From the NCBI GenBank assembly GCA_022315425.1, contig JAIUPT010000039.1:1054001-1118000 (forward strand): DNA of 64,000 bases, in the 5' to 3' direction. Made by a program: the position numbers and the translations under genes. Source of the stretch: Pseudevernia furfuracea. Lineage: Eukaryota; Ascomycota; Lecanoromycetes; Lecanorales; Parmeliaceae. The number at the start of each line of letters is the position of its first letter. The stretch's first letter is position 1. Shown here piece after piece: positions 1-11,271 of this stretch. The notes under the pieces were generated by a model. The model was not told where the DNA came from, made no database searches, and saw only the letters and a program-made list of their open reading frames with translations.

Positions 1-654
1 TTCTGTCATCAAGCTGACACAACTCACCAGGCTAAATCCCTGGAAGAATTGAAGCAGAACCAGATCGCTGGAATAATAGGTTTCCTCGTCGCTATTTACG
101 TGCCAGTCGCTTTCGTGTCCTCGTACTTTGGCATGAATACTGTCGAGATCCTCACCGGAAACCTCCACAATTCGTTATTCTGGCAAATCGCCATTCCCCT
201 CATGGTCTTGACCATCATGCTTCCGCTCAGTCTCAGCATCATCGCCCGTGTCACTCGTGCCTTGAGCCTCTCGGCTGGCGCATTCTCGTTGCGCCAATGG
301 CCCATGATCGTCGATCTTTGTTTGACCTTCTTCTGCCTTAGCCTCGCGACCACGCATATTGTCCATTGGAGGCGTTCTGGATACCATCAGTTCAAGGAGG
401 TCTTCCGTCGTATCTCGCCGGGCGAAACATTCATCGTTGACGGTATTTTTGCGTGCTTCGGCTTGCTGAAAGCGGTCGAGAATAGCATTTTGCGTAATCG
501 GAGGGGCAGGAAGTGGTGTTTCCTTTGGCTCGTCATGACTTCCGTCATAGCTCTCTGCGCTGGACTGAGCGTTCTGGATGATTCCTATGCGACGCTGTTG
601 ACGCCATTCGGGTTCGTGTTTGTCACTTTGGCAATTCGACCATTGCTTTTTTGA
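1..654 (+). CDS. CorA-like Mg2+ transporter, C-terminal part (5' truncated by window)
   Basis: The frame is open from base 1, so the gene begins left of the window. The visible C-terminal part has a hydrophobic segment that runs into YFGMN, the GMN signature at the mouth of CorA-family divalent-cation channels. A second helix follows (FWQIAIPLMVLTIMLPLSL). Known for the family: CorA proteins are homopentameric Mg2+ channels with two C-terminal membrane helices after a long cytosolic domain. Fungal CorA-like proteins often carry extra C-terminal hydrophobic stretches. Two more are seen here, one near the WPMIVDL stretch and one at the very C-terminus, which ends in IRPLLF. No intron is needed in the visible part. 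The substrate cannot be confirmed from this fragment. Confidence 0.8.
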   Translation, partial: FCHQADTTHQAKSLEELKQNQIAGIIGFLVAIYVPVAFVSSYFGMNTVEILTGNLHNSLFWQIAIPLMVLTIMLPLSLSIIARVTRALSLSAGAFSLRQWPMIVDLCLTFFCLSLATTHIVHWRRSGYHQFKEVFRRISPGETFIVDGIFACFGLLKAVENSILRNRRGRKWCFLWLVMTSVIALCAGLSVLDDSYATLLTPFGFVFVTLAIRPLLF

Positions 655-968
655 GGCAGAGCTTAGTCTTATATAAGTACACAAGTTGTATAACGATAGT
701 ATGCTAGAGATAATCTGTTGACCGAGTATATTCTTCGACGGTCAAATGCGTTGAATTACAGTCGCTCGAGCCAAGAGAAGACTTTGGCTTGTACCGGGGA
801 AATATATTACCCCAAGACAACTTTTGTCTGCTAAGAGCCATCAGGTATGCAAGTAAGCAGTATCCCCATAATAAATTGGAGACTGTGTTCGACAAGATCG
901 CTCTAGATTGGCTTCCGATGCCTCAGATCGCAGCTGTCGTCTAGATTTCAAAATTGCTTGTTGCACAT
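655..968. other. Intergenic, nothing recognised
   Basis: Stop-rich AT-balanced sequence between the CorA-like gene and the downstream end of the retropepsin-like remnant. A short minus-strand open frame at 704-895 resembles no known protein. No repeat or RNA gene was seen. Confidence 0.5.
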
Positions 969-2940
969 TCACACTTCCCCTGGTGGCGCCGCCTCATACA
1001 AGGCGGTCTGACCTTTCTTCCACATAGAATACTCATTCCCAGAAGGACAGTCCACCTGAATAATCTCGTCCTTACCCACTCCGGCCTCCTCGTAAGAGTT
1101 GGCGCTTCCTAAAGCTTCCGAACAGAATCATCGCCTGGCTGCTTTCCGTCTGGTATCAACATACACCGTACCTTTGGACCTCCGCGCAAACGCTTTCGAC
1201 ATGTGCGGGATCAGCAGGTTCTGTTTCTCGGTGGTGCGCGTCACAGAAGTCGTCTCCCGGTAATCGGAGTCGGCCAACAAGTCCGTGTAGGGTTTGAAAT
1301 TGCGATCGAGTATTTCTTCACTCTTGCTAGATCCCGGAACCAAACACTTTTTGAATTAAGTCATCGTGAATCGCAAAGATAGTCGTCGCCGAATTCACTA
1401 CGTCCGACAAAGAGTGGTGCTGGCAAAGAACTACCGTTGAGACTGCAATGTAGGGATACTGGGGATCACCGGCATCAGCTGTTGTGGCATCGACCACGTA
1501 GACTTATAGCGTTTTCTTTGTGCCAACTCTAGTTCCTTTCCCCCGGCCGTTGCACTGGCTCCAAAGTCGTTTTTGTGATTCCATACGTCACGACGATGTT
1601 TGCTCCTCGATTTTGTCTTCCGTAGTTGGGGTTTCGTGATGGCATGGACGTTTCTTCGAGACGACCTTCTCCGTCAGCCTCTCGTAGCCTCGTTGCCATG
1701 AGTTGACGTAGTCGCAGGGAGCTAGCTCGGAGCAATCGCGGTCGAATGAAACATCCGAAAACACGGATACTGCGTGCTCCTGACACACACTGTGCTCGGT
1801 CAGGACATCTTCGCCAATGATGATCTCAGAGCAGCAGTGCTCCAAGAATTTGAAGGTGATAGGGATCCGTTCACCAGATGCGAAACTCCAGTGTGTTTTC
1901 GCTTGACTCACAGTCTCGTCAAAACTGCCGTCAGCGAATTGGAGGTAGCCACGGTGCTTGGGTCCTGTGCAAAGCTCGGGCTCATTGTCGATCGCATATT
2001 GCAGACTCATAACATTCCGGTCCGCTCCGGTGTCAGGTATTGCAAAGACTTGGTGTGGGTCTGCGATAGTACCTTCTAGCCGCTGACACGTCTCGCCCAG
2101 AAAACCAAATTGCGAAACGTTGTTGATTACTGAAAAAGGACACCTGGTCAAGCGATGACGAAACTTGCTCGTTGTTTTCGTGGCGTTCAAAAAGCTGTTG
2201 CCTAGGATCAAACTGTGGGTGCAACGTGGCAAGACATCACAAATGATCGAGAAGGTCTCCCTTGGAGTTTCAGCAAAAGCCCAAAGAAGGGATACGGTTC
2301 CTGTAGGCCAAACGAGTGTCAATCCGCATAGTTATCGCCGAAGATAAGAGCGAGAACAGATTTTACCTAGCAATAGATTAAATCTTCTGCGCGTTGCCGA
2401 TCTCAAGCGAGGACGGCGAGCCCTTGAGTTTTAGACCCATCTCTTTGGCGTAGGATGCCAAGTTTATATTCTTCCTTGACCCCGTATCTGCCGTGGCTGC
2501 TATATGAGCGCCATTCGCAAACCCAAGTAGACCCTGCTTGCGTTTAAGAAGACGAGCTTTCTGAATGGGCACGTCAACACGCGCTTGAGCTCCACCGTGG
2601 TGCGTGTCTGCAGCAATGTTTTGCTGGAGGAGTCTCGGCTTCTTGAGGCGACCAATCTTTGAAATGCATTCTGAGATACAATATCCACTTGATTTCGAAT
2701 CCATGTTGTAGTTGCTCATCCAACGCTTCTCGGGCGGGACTATCTATGCCGACAGTAGTATCGCTGCTTACGGAGTTTCCATTTCCGACAGCATCATCCG
2801 CCTTCTCAGAAAACGCATAGCCTGACTCTGTAGTTTCGACTGGGACAGCATGTGCAGGCGTAGCTTGACGTCTGGCCTTTCCATCCTTGGCTGCAGTTCT
2901 TCTTTCAGAGTTGGCCGCTTTTGACTGCGTCAGAGGTTAG
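969..2940 (-). pseudogene. Decayed retropepsin-like (aspartic protease fold) protein gene
   Basis: Read on the minus strand, several open blocks look like one broken gene. The first (about 2719-2378) contains ATADTGSRKN and ends in KI followed directly by a TAA. The second (2322-1588) contains CDVLPRCTHSLILGNSFL, the second half of a retropepsin-like fold, and then a second aspartic-protease active-site motif, IPDTGADRN. Downstream blocks (1343-969) carry the tail, interrupted by a TGA. Two DTG motifs in tandem match a fungal family of non-transposon proteins with paired retropepsin-like domains (family from memory). The TAA between the halves of domain one cannot be removed by an obvious GT-AG intron, so I call a pseudogene. 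A many-intron gene is the alternative. No reverse transcriptase or integrase flanks it. Confidence 0.55.
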
Positions 2941-3896
2941 GTTTCCCCTTCCAAAATCGGACTGGTCGCCTGCAATTCGCGTCTATGCGAGATTCCAATC
3001 ATGCTTCTCCAAAGCGAAGACTTCGAGGCACCCCATAAGCCAGTGTCTGTCGGCCCGGAACGAGGCAACTGTTTATGTCCGGCCGATGTGTTTCCGTTAG
3101 TGGAGACTGCTTCCAATGCGCTGCCGGTGACATAGTCTGAGAGAAAGCGGACAATTGAATGTGAGGCTCTAGATCATGTTTAGGAAGGCCTCTCGGAAAC
3201 GCACTATTTGTGTACTTCTGCTCCCCCGGCTCCTGGTCGATCCTGACTGGGATTAGTCGTAGATCCGTCCATGTCGTGAATGCGGCTCAATAGTAGTAGA
3301 ACATTGGTTCAGTCCCCATTCTGTATAAAGCAAGGTCTTGAAGATGAGGAAACAATGTCGGGTGAGAAGCCAGCCAAAGCAAGGTCAAGAAACAACCCCT
3401 CGACTGATCGAGTGTTTTATCAGCGCACTTTGGAGTGATAATAACAGGAAATGAGTGAGAATGGGGGTTTGAAAGGGCCAGAAATATCACGCTGTCGAGG
3501 AACGTAGCCTTGTGGTAATCCAATCGCTGTGTCGGCACGGCTGAGCTGGCCGCCACCACCGCTGTCATTATCGTTCAACTCTTCGATTTTCTTTAAAGCT
3601 GTTTAAAATATTCACACAGTAATGCAGATGCGGCAGTGGATGAAGCGGTCGCTTTGGATAACAATAAGTATTAGCAGAATTGATGGGGTGCTTACTAACC
3701 CAATTGACCTACACGACGTGGGCATCGTCTGAGCCGGGCGCAGACTTTCGTCGTTTGTTACAGCCAAGATCTGTGAGGATGACAGAGGAGATGGTGATTC
3801 ATCCAATCAAATATGCCGCCAGCCCCTATGCTAACAAACGCTTTACCGCTCCGACAGATGCAATTGATGGGTATCATGCAGGCTACAAAGTCCACG
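2941..3896. other. Intergenic, no supported gene
   Basis: Contains only short open frames (for example minus-strand 3287-3568) without recognisable domains or clear splice partners. It may hold the degenerate 5' end of the retropepsin-like gene and the 3' region of the sirtuin gene. Confidence 0.45.
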
Positions 3897-5683
3897 CTAT
3901 GCCTTAACAACCTTGAAAGAAAACCGAGAGTCATAGCCCTCTTTCAGCTGCACGTCAATCTTCTCATTCTGGGCAATCATCTCATGCTGCAAGTCCCATT
4001 CGGCGCGCCGACAGAGCTCGGTGACGACGGCATCACAATCGCCGAGGAGATCGATGTCGAAATTGGCGTGAGAGCATGGCTGAAAATGGTGAGCATCGCT
4101 GATACGGGGCGAAAAACGATAGGTACCTACCTCTCTAGAAACATACAGCTGAGGCACATGATGTGGCAGCACGCCAACAACCTCAGACACAGGCGCCACT
4201 TTCAGCGAAGTCCCAATGACGAGTACAAGATCCACAAGATCCCTATCATGATTCATCAATCGATCGTGGAAAGTCGCGGGGAGATCCTCGCCGAAGAAGG
4301 TGATATCCGGCTTCATTACTCCCGCAATTGCAATATCGTCATCCTCATCATCCGTACTGTCCTCATAGCTTTGCCGCTTTTTTCTCGAACCAGACGAACC
4401 ATTGGAGCTTCTTTTCCGCTTGAACCCCGGTTTGGCTTGTCTTATGGATCGAATGCATTGATCGCAACGCGCTACTCTTCCGGCTTTCAATTCCTTGTAT
4501 ATATCTTCACATTTGACCCGGTATTTACACTCAATACACGTTGCAGTAGCGAAAGATCCGTGACACTGAATCAACTTCTCGGGGAGTATTCCGGCATGCC
4601 CTTCGAGGTTGTCGATGTTTTGTGTGAAGTTCGTCAAGAGTTTTTTCTTGTCCTGGAGCAGCCGTATAAATGCGTGAGTCGGTGAGAATTTCTTGCTTGA
4701 CGGCAAAATGTCTTTAGCAACTGAATAGAAAATGCTAGGATCTTCTCGGAATAAGCTGATATCAAAGACTTCCTGCGGGTCACTGAGACCAAGATGTCGT
4801 AGCTGGGAGTAGAGACCGGTTTCTTTGGATCGGAAGTCTGGAATACCGAGGCTTGTTGAGATCTATGACCATTAGCTCAAGCCCAACAATCTACCATAGT
4901 ATCCTTACACCAGCTCCAGTGAGGACAATTATATTGCGCGACTTCTTCAGCAGTGAGACCGCATCCTCAATGGTGTTATATTGTGGCAGTTTGGCCCTCT
5001 TCGATAGCTCACGACATATGGCAAGGTCCAGTAGAGAGTAGTATGCCTCGTCTGGTTCCCCGTCCAAGAAAATGGGTGGCCGTATCCCAAATGCCGTACA
5101 AAGCTTCTTTGCCGTTATGACTCCTGCTTCCACTGTCTCTGCAATGAACCGGTCACCTCCAATAAGTCTCAACCGCTTGCGAAACGCTAGTGATTCTTCG
5201 AGGGTACAGGAGCCGTCACCTGCGCATAGATTAGCCACTGCAACGAGATATGAAGCTTTGGGATAGCATACTCGCATGCAATGACGTCTCATCCTCGTCT
5301 ACTCCCAGCGCATCATCGTAGAGAGACCATTGACTGTCCTCATCGCTATCACTTTTCTCTGCTGACGCGTCGCGCGGCTTGGCATGTTCCCCGTTCACTA
5401 GGACCTCACTGATTTCCGTCGATAAATCCTGTGAGAGCGGGTCGTCGAACTCGATAGCGGGAGCCTTGAGAGGTGCATGCCATTGTACATCGCCGTCTGC
5501 CGTCTCTTGCGCTCTCAAGACTGTGCTGTACGCGTCACGGTTTCCTTTGTGCTCGCCCGTTGCGAGTGGCGTGTCATTGGAGTCGGAATCGGAGAGCAGG
5601 TCGACGACTTCGATCATGGAAGCCTTGAGTGGTGGATGCCATCGGACCTTGTCGTGGGCGGCCATCGCTGAGAATCCTGTCAA
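3897..5683 (-). CDS. SIR2: Sir2/Hst1-type NAD-dependent protein deacetylase (sirtuin)
   Basis: Four exons (5683-5272, 5219-4909, 4862-4131, 4079-3897) with introns of 52, 46 and 51 bp encode about 545 residues. The Rossmann NAD-binding motif [15 protein letters not shown] is created by joining exons 2 and 3. Then follow TQNIDNLEG, the catalytic His in [10 protein letters not shown], zinc ligands CIEC and CDQC, and [13 protein letters not shown]. These place it in class I sirtuins near yeast Hst1/Sir2, which deacetylate histones for silencing in the nucleus. A basic insertion (FKRKR, RKKRQ) next to an acidic DSTDDEDDD stretch follows the zinc module and may be a nuclear localisation signal. 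The first 110 residues hold a two-copy repeat with a SUMO-interacting-like motif. An alternative start lies six codons in (MAAHDK). Direct SIR2 versus HST1 orthology is not settled. Confidence 0.93.
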
Positions 5684-6323
5684 GGTCAGGACTCAGGAGC
5701 TCTCGAGGTTGATGTTCGAATACAACGTCGGTAGTACTGTAATTGCCGATTGCCGACATCATTACGGTTGGCCAATTGTACCAAGATGAATTATACTATC
5801 GTTGACCACGAGGCCGACTCCGAATATTTACTTGTTCGACTTTTACTTGTCATAAATCCTAAAAATTAGACATATAGAATTTCCGTCCAGCTCTTCACTG
5901 CAGTTTCCGAACCAATTTACTCTTTGCCATCTCCTCAGACATGTCTCACCAGTCTTTAGTTAAGACACTACCGTCTCCCCTTTCCTCCTTAATGTATTTC
6001 AACATTAACTTTCAACTTCGCGTTACTCACTCGACAGCTTATCAACGAAGGTGACTAGGCTAAGCTAACCTTCTTGCTCATCCTAACACGCCTTGATTAT
6101 GGTCATGGATGTTGATGATATTTTCACTGACTCATAGTCTCATGACTTGAGTGTCAAAAACCAACAAAAACATTCGCTGAGCGTAGGGTAGCTCTTCGAT
6201 TCCAAGACTACGTTGTACATAGCCGCTTATGCGCGAAAGGTAAACGGACATGCGGAAAAAACCAAGAGGTGGAAAAATCTGTTATGTGACATTCAGTAAT
6301 GAACCTGACTCTAGCTTCAACAA
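5684..6323. other. Intergenic between SIR2 (5' side) and mucin-like gene (3' side)
   Basis: AT-rich, about 640 bases. It should hold the sirtuin promoter (both neighbours are on the minus strand) and the 3' end of the mucin-like gene. No sharp TATA element or repeat stood out. Confidence 0.4.
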
Positions 6324-9214
6324 TCATCCATGCCACACAGTCCCATTCGGAAAATAACACGGCCAGCTGCCTCCCTGCTCCGGCTGCACTTCAACCGGTA
6401 ACGCCGCGCAGGGTACACTCGCCTCACACTTGTTACAAAAATTCGTCGTCAACCAACACCCGTTGGCCAAATAAATACTCCCGCAAATCTGCACATCGGG
6501 GTACGAATACAGAGCATCGAACGCAGCAATGACCTGTTTCCCATAGAGCCCGTCCGCGCCCGGCGCGCACCTTAGCATTGCCGAGCAGCCTCGATCCGCG
6601 GATGGAGCGACGACGGTCGCGGATCCGGGCGCTATGGTGTCGTCGGACTCGATGTAGGCGGTGTAATCCATGTAGAGGTACTCGGGGTTAAAGTAGGAGT
6701 AGGCGGTTTTGCAGGTTTGGGCGCCGTCGTGGATGGAGGAGCAGAGGGTGGAGCCTTTGTCGTTGTGGGAGGTGATGGAGGGGATGGGTGTGCTGGAAGT
6801 AGTTTCTTGCGGGGGTGTGAAAGTACTAGGGGTGTCTAGGCCGGAGTTCTCGGGGGTTCCCAAACCGAGAGCTAGGGCTGATGATGTGCTGGTGGTGGTT
6901 AAGGGGCCGGATGCAGGGAGGTTGTGGGATGCGGCCGATGCAGCGGATGCGAGGTTGTTGAATGCGATGGCGATACCGAGGGCTATGCTATTTATCGGAC
7001 AGTTGTTGATTGGGGGCTGGAGATCATGTTCAGCAGATTTCCTCCACTCTTGGTTGCTGAGTTGAGAGGAGTAAGTGTGGGGATTAGTATAGGACTCACC
7101 TGTGTCACATACGCATACCCACTCGTCAAAACTCCGTCCACAGTCGAGGTCAAAGGCGGCACATAGGTTGACGAGCAATCACAATAATCCACGCCTGCGC
7201 AACCGTCCCCTGCGTTTGCTAAGACCATCGAGCAAACAGGGGGAGAAGGAGGCTTGGCTAGCAGTGCTACCAAGTCAGCTGCTGCGGTAACGATGGGCGA
7301 TGCGGCAGGAGCCTGGCTAGATGATGGCGATGATCGCACTGCGGAATTTAGGATTTGCGCAGTGGTAGGTGCCAGGATCCCATTCCCTCCTACCGATGTC
7401 GATATTGGGCTGACAGCTGAGATCGCATTGACACTGGAGGTAGTATTGGCAGCCCTTGTGATAAATCCAGAGAGGTCGTTACCGAATTCTGACGAGAGCA
7501 GACTCGGAAGAAGAGCCGCGAGAGCTGACATCTCGTCCGCGTCTTCTGATACCGAGACTGGTTCTACATATATGGGTCCAGAGTAGCAGGGATATTCAGT
7601 GGTTGTTTGGCTCGATATTGCCGAGGAGGACAACATGGAGTTAAGAGTAGTGCCTCTAGTATTGGTTGTTTGGCTTGAGATTGCGGATGGAGAGGACATG
7701 GATTTTGGAGTAGAACTCCCAAAGCTTGTCAGTGCTTGCGATCCCGGAGAGGTTCTGGCTTGAGAGGGCAAGCTCGTTGACGTTTCATCGTTGTCATCGT
7801 CGTCCTCTTCATCGCTTTTCTCCATATCACTAGCTGTAGAACCTATATCGTCCAGAGCGGGACCTATATCATCAACATCAGGTGGTTCCGCCTGGAGGTT
7901 CGTCTTTAGACTACTCAAGTCTTGGACAGCGCATTCAACATCTGACAAGATCTTGTCCAAGTCTCCCAACAGACCTCTCTTTTTGAACCGGGCTTTACTT
8001 TTACTGGAATGACAAGAAGGTGGTGCTACAGTGTTGCCGCCTAGCCCCCCTAGGAGTCCTTTCAATTCGTCCAACTGGGACTCTATCGTTTCGATCGACT
8101 TGATGAATGATGTTGCCGTTGGGGATTGCGTTATCTTATCGGAAAGGCTTTCACCCTCGGCGGAAAGAGACGAAAGGGCGCCCGCTAAGATTAGAACCGA
8201 TGAAGAGGCTGCCGCAAGACCCGGTTGGCTGCTTGCTGTATTTATGCTAGCAGCTGGCGCAAATGTAGTGATACCAGACTCTGAGTTGACAGCTAGTGCC
8301 AGTGTCGCTGTAGATGAAGGTGATGATGATACAGCCAGCGAAGAAGATCCTTCAGCTGTTGAATTTCCAAGAACGGATTTGGGTTTCGAGGTTTTGGTGC
8401 CGGTGTTCTGTTCACCTAGCTCTCCTGTCCCAATCGCCGATGATGCGCTTGTAACGCTCTGTGGTTGAAGAGTGGATTGGGGAGTCATTGAAGCGCTGGG
8501 GCTAGTGCCCGAAGACGAAGCGGGAGTCTCGGCATTGCCATGGACGCTCACGTCGGACGGAGAAACAGTGCTCGAAGGTTTGGAACCGGATTGAGGGGTT
8601 GAACTCCCCAGCGAATTCACCTGGGAAGTACCAGAAGCTCCAGACGGAGAGACTATGCTCGAAGGCTGGGGAGCGGATTGAGCGGTTGAATTCAAAAACG
8701 AGCTCGCCTGGGAGTTTTCTGAAGCTCCAGACGGAGAAGCGATGCTCGAAGATCGGGAACCGGGTTGGGGAGTTGAACTAGAAATTCCAGAGGCTCCAGA
8801 CCGCGTCTGCAAAAAGTCGAGAAATTCTTGCAGTCCAGCGGTATTGAGATTGCCCAGTGGGGCAGTAGAGATCGAACTTCCTGTTCCGACAGAAGTTGTC
8901 GCAGTGTTTTGGCTTGACGCTGAGCTTGTTACGTTGACCTTCGCGACATGTCCAGTCACGACCTCCGTGGGCCCGACGAACAGATCATCAGCGACGTCCA
9001 TTAAGACTGGCTCGTTATTGACTGTAATGACTGGTCCACCGGCAGAGATAATTGTCCCGTCGAGGATCACATTATTAAGGTCTACGATGAACTCCTCTGT
9101 GCCTATGCTGATGGTCTGGGCTGCTGGTGCCGACGTAATTTCGGCGCTACTTATTGAGGCCAATACCAGGGCGAGGATTGAGAAAAGCGATGCGCGCTGA
9201 GTCCTTGGGATCAT
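6324..9214 (-). CDS. Large Ser/Thr-rich mucin-like secreted protein
   Basis: Two exons (9214-7100 and 7046-6324; 53-bp intron with GTGAGT donor and AG at 7047) encode about 945 residues. The start gives a clean signal peptide (LFSILALVLASISSAEI). A compact valine/glycine-rich N-terminal region (about residues 33-95) precedes several hundred residues of Ser/Thr/Ala/Pro-rich sequence typical of O-glycosylated fungal wall proteins, with short tandem repeats at about residues 146-225. The C-terminal quarter is different: cysteine-rich blocks (CAGVDYCDCSSTY; then CGSIYLANGCW and FCNKCEASVPC) suggest a folded disulfide domain. No C-terminal hydrophobic tail is seen, so it is probably secreted or wall-bound without a GPI anchor. 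Family not recognised. The exact acceptor of the intron is uncertain because other in-frame AGs exist. Confidence 0.75.
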
Positions 9215-9793
9215 TTTGAGAAGTTTCGATTGTTGATAGCAGAAAGGTGAGTGGATATGGTCATTTCACGTTTATTTTCCTCTAATCGACGCAACGGGCG
9301 GAGACAACAACCCACGATTCAAACACCTTTCAAAAGTTGAAGTACTGTAAAATCACATTCGGAATCATTATTATTTTAACAATCATCATCGTTGAAGCTT
9401 AGCCTCGCGATGTTTTGCCACGACGCGAAGGCGCATTTTGTTTCATCTTGATGTTGCAATTAATTTGAAACAACGCATCCCAGAATTCTAATGGAAGCCC
9501 CAGCTAACAGCCGAATTTAATATATTTGACAACACTTTTCCTTGTGCCGGCTCCATGTATGGTTTCAATCGTATTAAAAAAGATTGCTTAAAAGAAGCCG
9601 AGAGGGCTTGATCGCAATTCGCACATAAAATTTCTTAGTCCTAGCGAGACTAATATTCAAGATTCTTTTTTCTCCTTTTCTCTTTCGATTGCATTCTGTC
9701 AAATAGGTGCTTTTCCTACACGTGCATGTTCATTCTTGCTTGTGCATCTTCTCTAATCTGAATTCATTTGCAGTGCACCACTCGTCAGCAACC
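9215..9793. other. Divergent promoter region of two secreted-protein genes
   Basis: About 580 AT-rich bases lie between the start of the mucin-like gene (minus) and the start of the HExxH protein (plus). A pyrimidine-rich stretch (about 9664-9690, ttcttttttctcc-like) precedes the plus-strand gene, a common feature of fungal promoters. No other element was identified. Confidence 0.4.
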
Positions 9794-11271
9794 ATGACTC
9801 TCGCAGGTCACTCTACATGGATGGTCTTTCTTCTACTTTCTCTTCTGCATTTACCTTGTCGGGTGTGGACCGACAGCCCAAGTCCACTTTCGGTTGACGA
9901 CTTTGCTAAAATGTTTAACTCAATCCCCGGCACCGGCAACGGGAGTTGTCTTAGGACTTGGAAGCCTTCACCATATCCTACGCAAAAGACGGGTCTCAGT
10001 ATTAGCCTGCAAGCTCTTGCAGACGCTAAGGATATGTCACTTACAGCCAGAACTCGTTTGTACGACTATTTGAGTCAGCACACTGATAGCCAACAAGACA
10101 AAACGTTTAGACTGCTACTTTTCATCTTTTTCGGCATTACCTTCAACGAAGACTTCTCTCCTAAATATCCGGATTCTGTCCGTTATTACTACGTGATGAG
10201 TGCGTTGTACAGATGCTGCTTCTTTAATCCGCCCTCGCTGACGATGAGTTTCTGTTGCAGGAAACTTTAAATGAGTCCTTGATTTTTTTGACGGGGATAA
10301 GGAATCACAGATTTGGTGGTTCTGTAATGATAATTGGTTGCGTTCTACTAAGTATCTAATTGGACCTGATGGCAAAGAAAACACAGATGGAGAACTTGCC
10401 GCTGTGCATTACGATGAAAAGTATTACAATAAGACACGTAAGTACAGGCCAACTGCCTCAATCTCCTGACGAGGTTCCCAGTTTTGAATTATGACTCCTC
10501 CACAGTGAAAAAGAACCAGTTCTACCCGTTCATGCTGTGGGATCAAGTGCGGAATACTGGTTACTACAGGCCTGCCCGGGCCGGACCGAATTTTGACAAC
10601 TTCTGTAGTAAATCTGTTGGTTACAGTGCAGTTTGTTTCCTAGATGCACCAGCAGGGGAAAGTTTCATCACAGTGTGTCCCTCATCTTTCAACAAGCCTA
10701 CCACCAGTAGCCTAGGCGAGCCGGGCACACACGGCAACGCCCCGGGCTCAACAGCGGAGTTTTTTCTTTATGGCGATACAGTAAGCCGTGTTATTAATCA
10801 TGAGTTGTTGCATCTTGCATATCCTACCAGTATGCCAACCTTTCCCTTTTACCCATTCGTCACAAGTGTACTGACTCCGTCTTTTGAAATGCAGTCGTCA
10901 CGGACCAACCTCGAGCGATACCTGCTAATAACGATTGGAAGGACGTCGGGAGGCTACCTACAGACTTTTCAACGTGGACAACTTCTGATACGGAAATCGC
11001 GTATGGTATGACCAATCCAAAATGGCTCGGTCTGGCAAAACCCGAGCTGGCCAAAAACAACGCGGAAAATTACGCCGTTTTTGCATTGTGTATCAAATAT
11101 CCTACTTTGGATTGCGTCGGAGGCTTCACATATGCCATTGCGAGGAGACAGAGCGTGCCATTTACGGTCATTCCAAGGGTCGCCAAGAAGCTGAGATTTT
11201 CAGTGATAGGGTCCGGCGGGCAGATAAATGAAACAGCACTGTATGCGGAAGTCATGGCAGATAGCGAATGA
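9794..11271 (+). CDS. Secreted protein with HExxH zinc-metalloprotease motif
   Basis: Four exons (9794-10199, 10276-10437, 10482-10829, 10895-11271) encode about 430 residues. The start is the first ATG of the frame and gives a signal peptide (MVFLLLSLLHLPCRVW). The central part contains VINHELLHLAYP, that is HELLH, the HExxH signature in which two His bind zinc and Glu is the catalytic base. Upstream is a tryptophan/asparagine-rich block (IWWFCNDNWLR) and cysteines likely to form disulfides. Introns 2 and 3 are canonical. Intron 1 needs an AG at 10274-10275 because the stronger ttgcag at 10260 would give a stop; a sequencing slip in the adjacent run of seven T would also explain this. Resembles fungal secreted metallopeptidase-like proteins; the exact family (M35-like or other) is not assigned. 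Confidence 0.72.

Noticed and set aside
969..2940. LTR retrotransposon
   Set aside because: Two protease-like domains but no reverse transcriptase, RNase H, integrase or terminal repeats seen in the window.
3813..4685. 290-codon plus-strand frame across the sirtuin gene
   Set aside because: Antisense to the clearly recognised Sir2 exons; no motif or codon bias of its own.
8031..9200. Plus-strand frames opposite the mucin-like gene
   Set aside because: Mirror images of a Ser/Thr-rich repeat region; no signal or domain.
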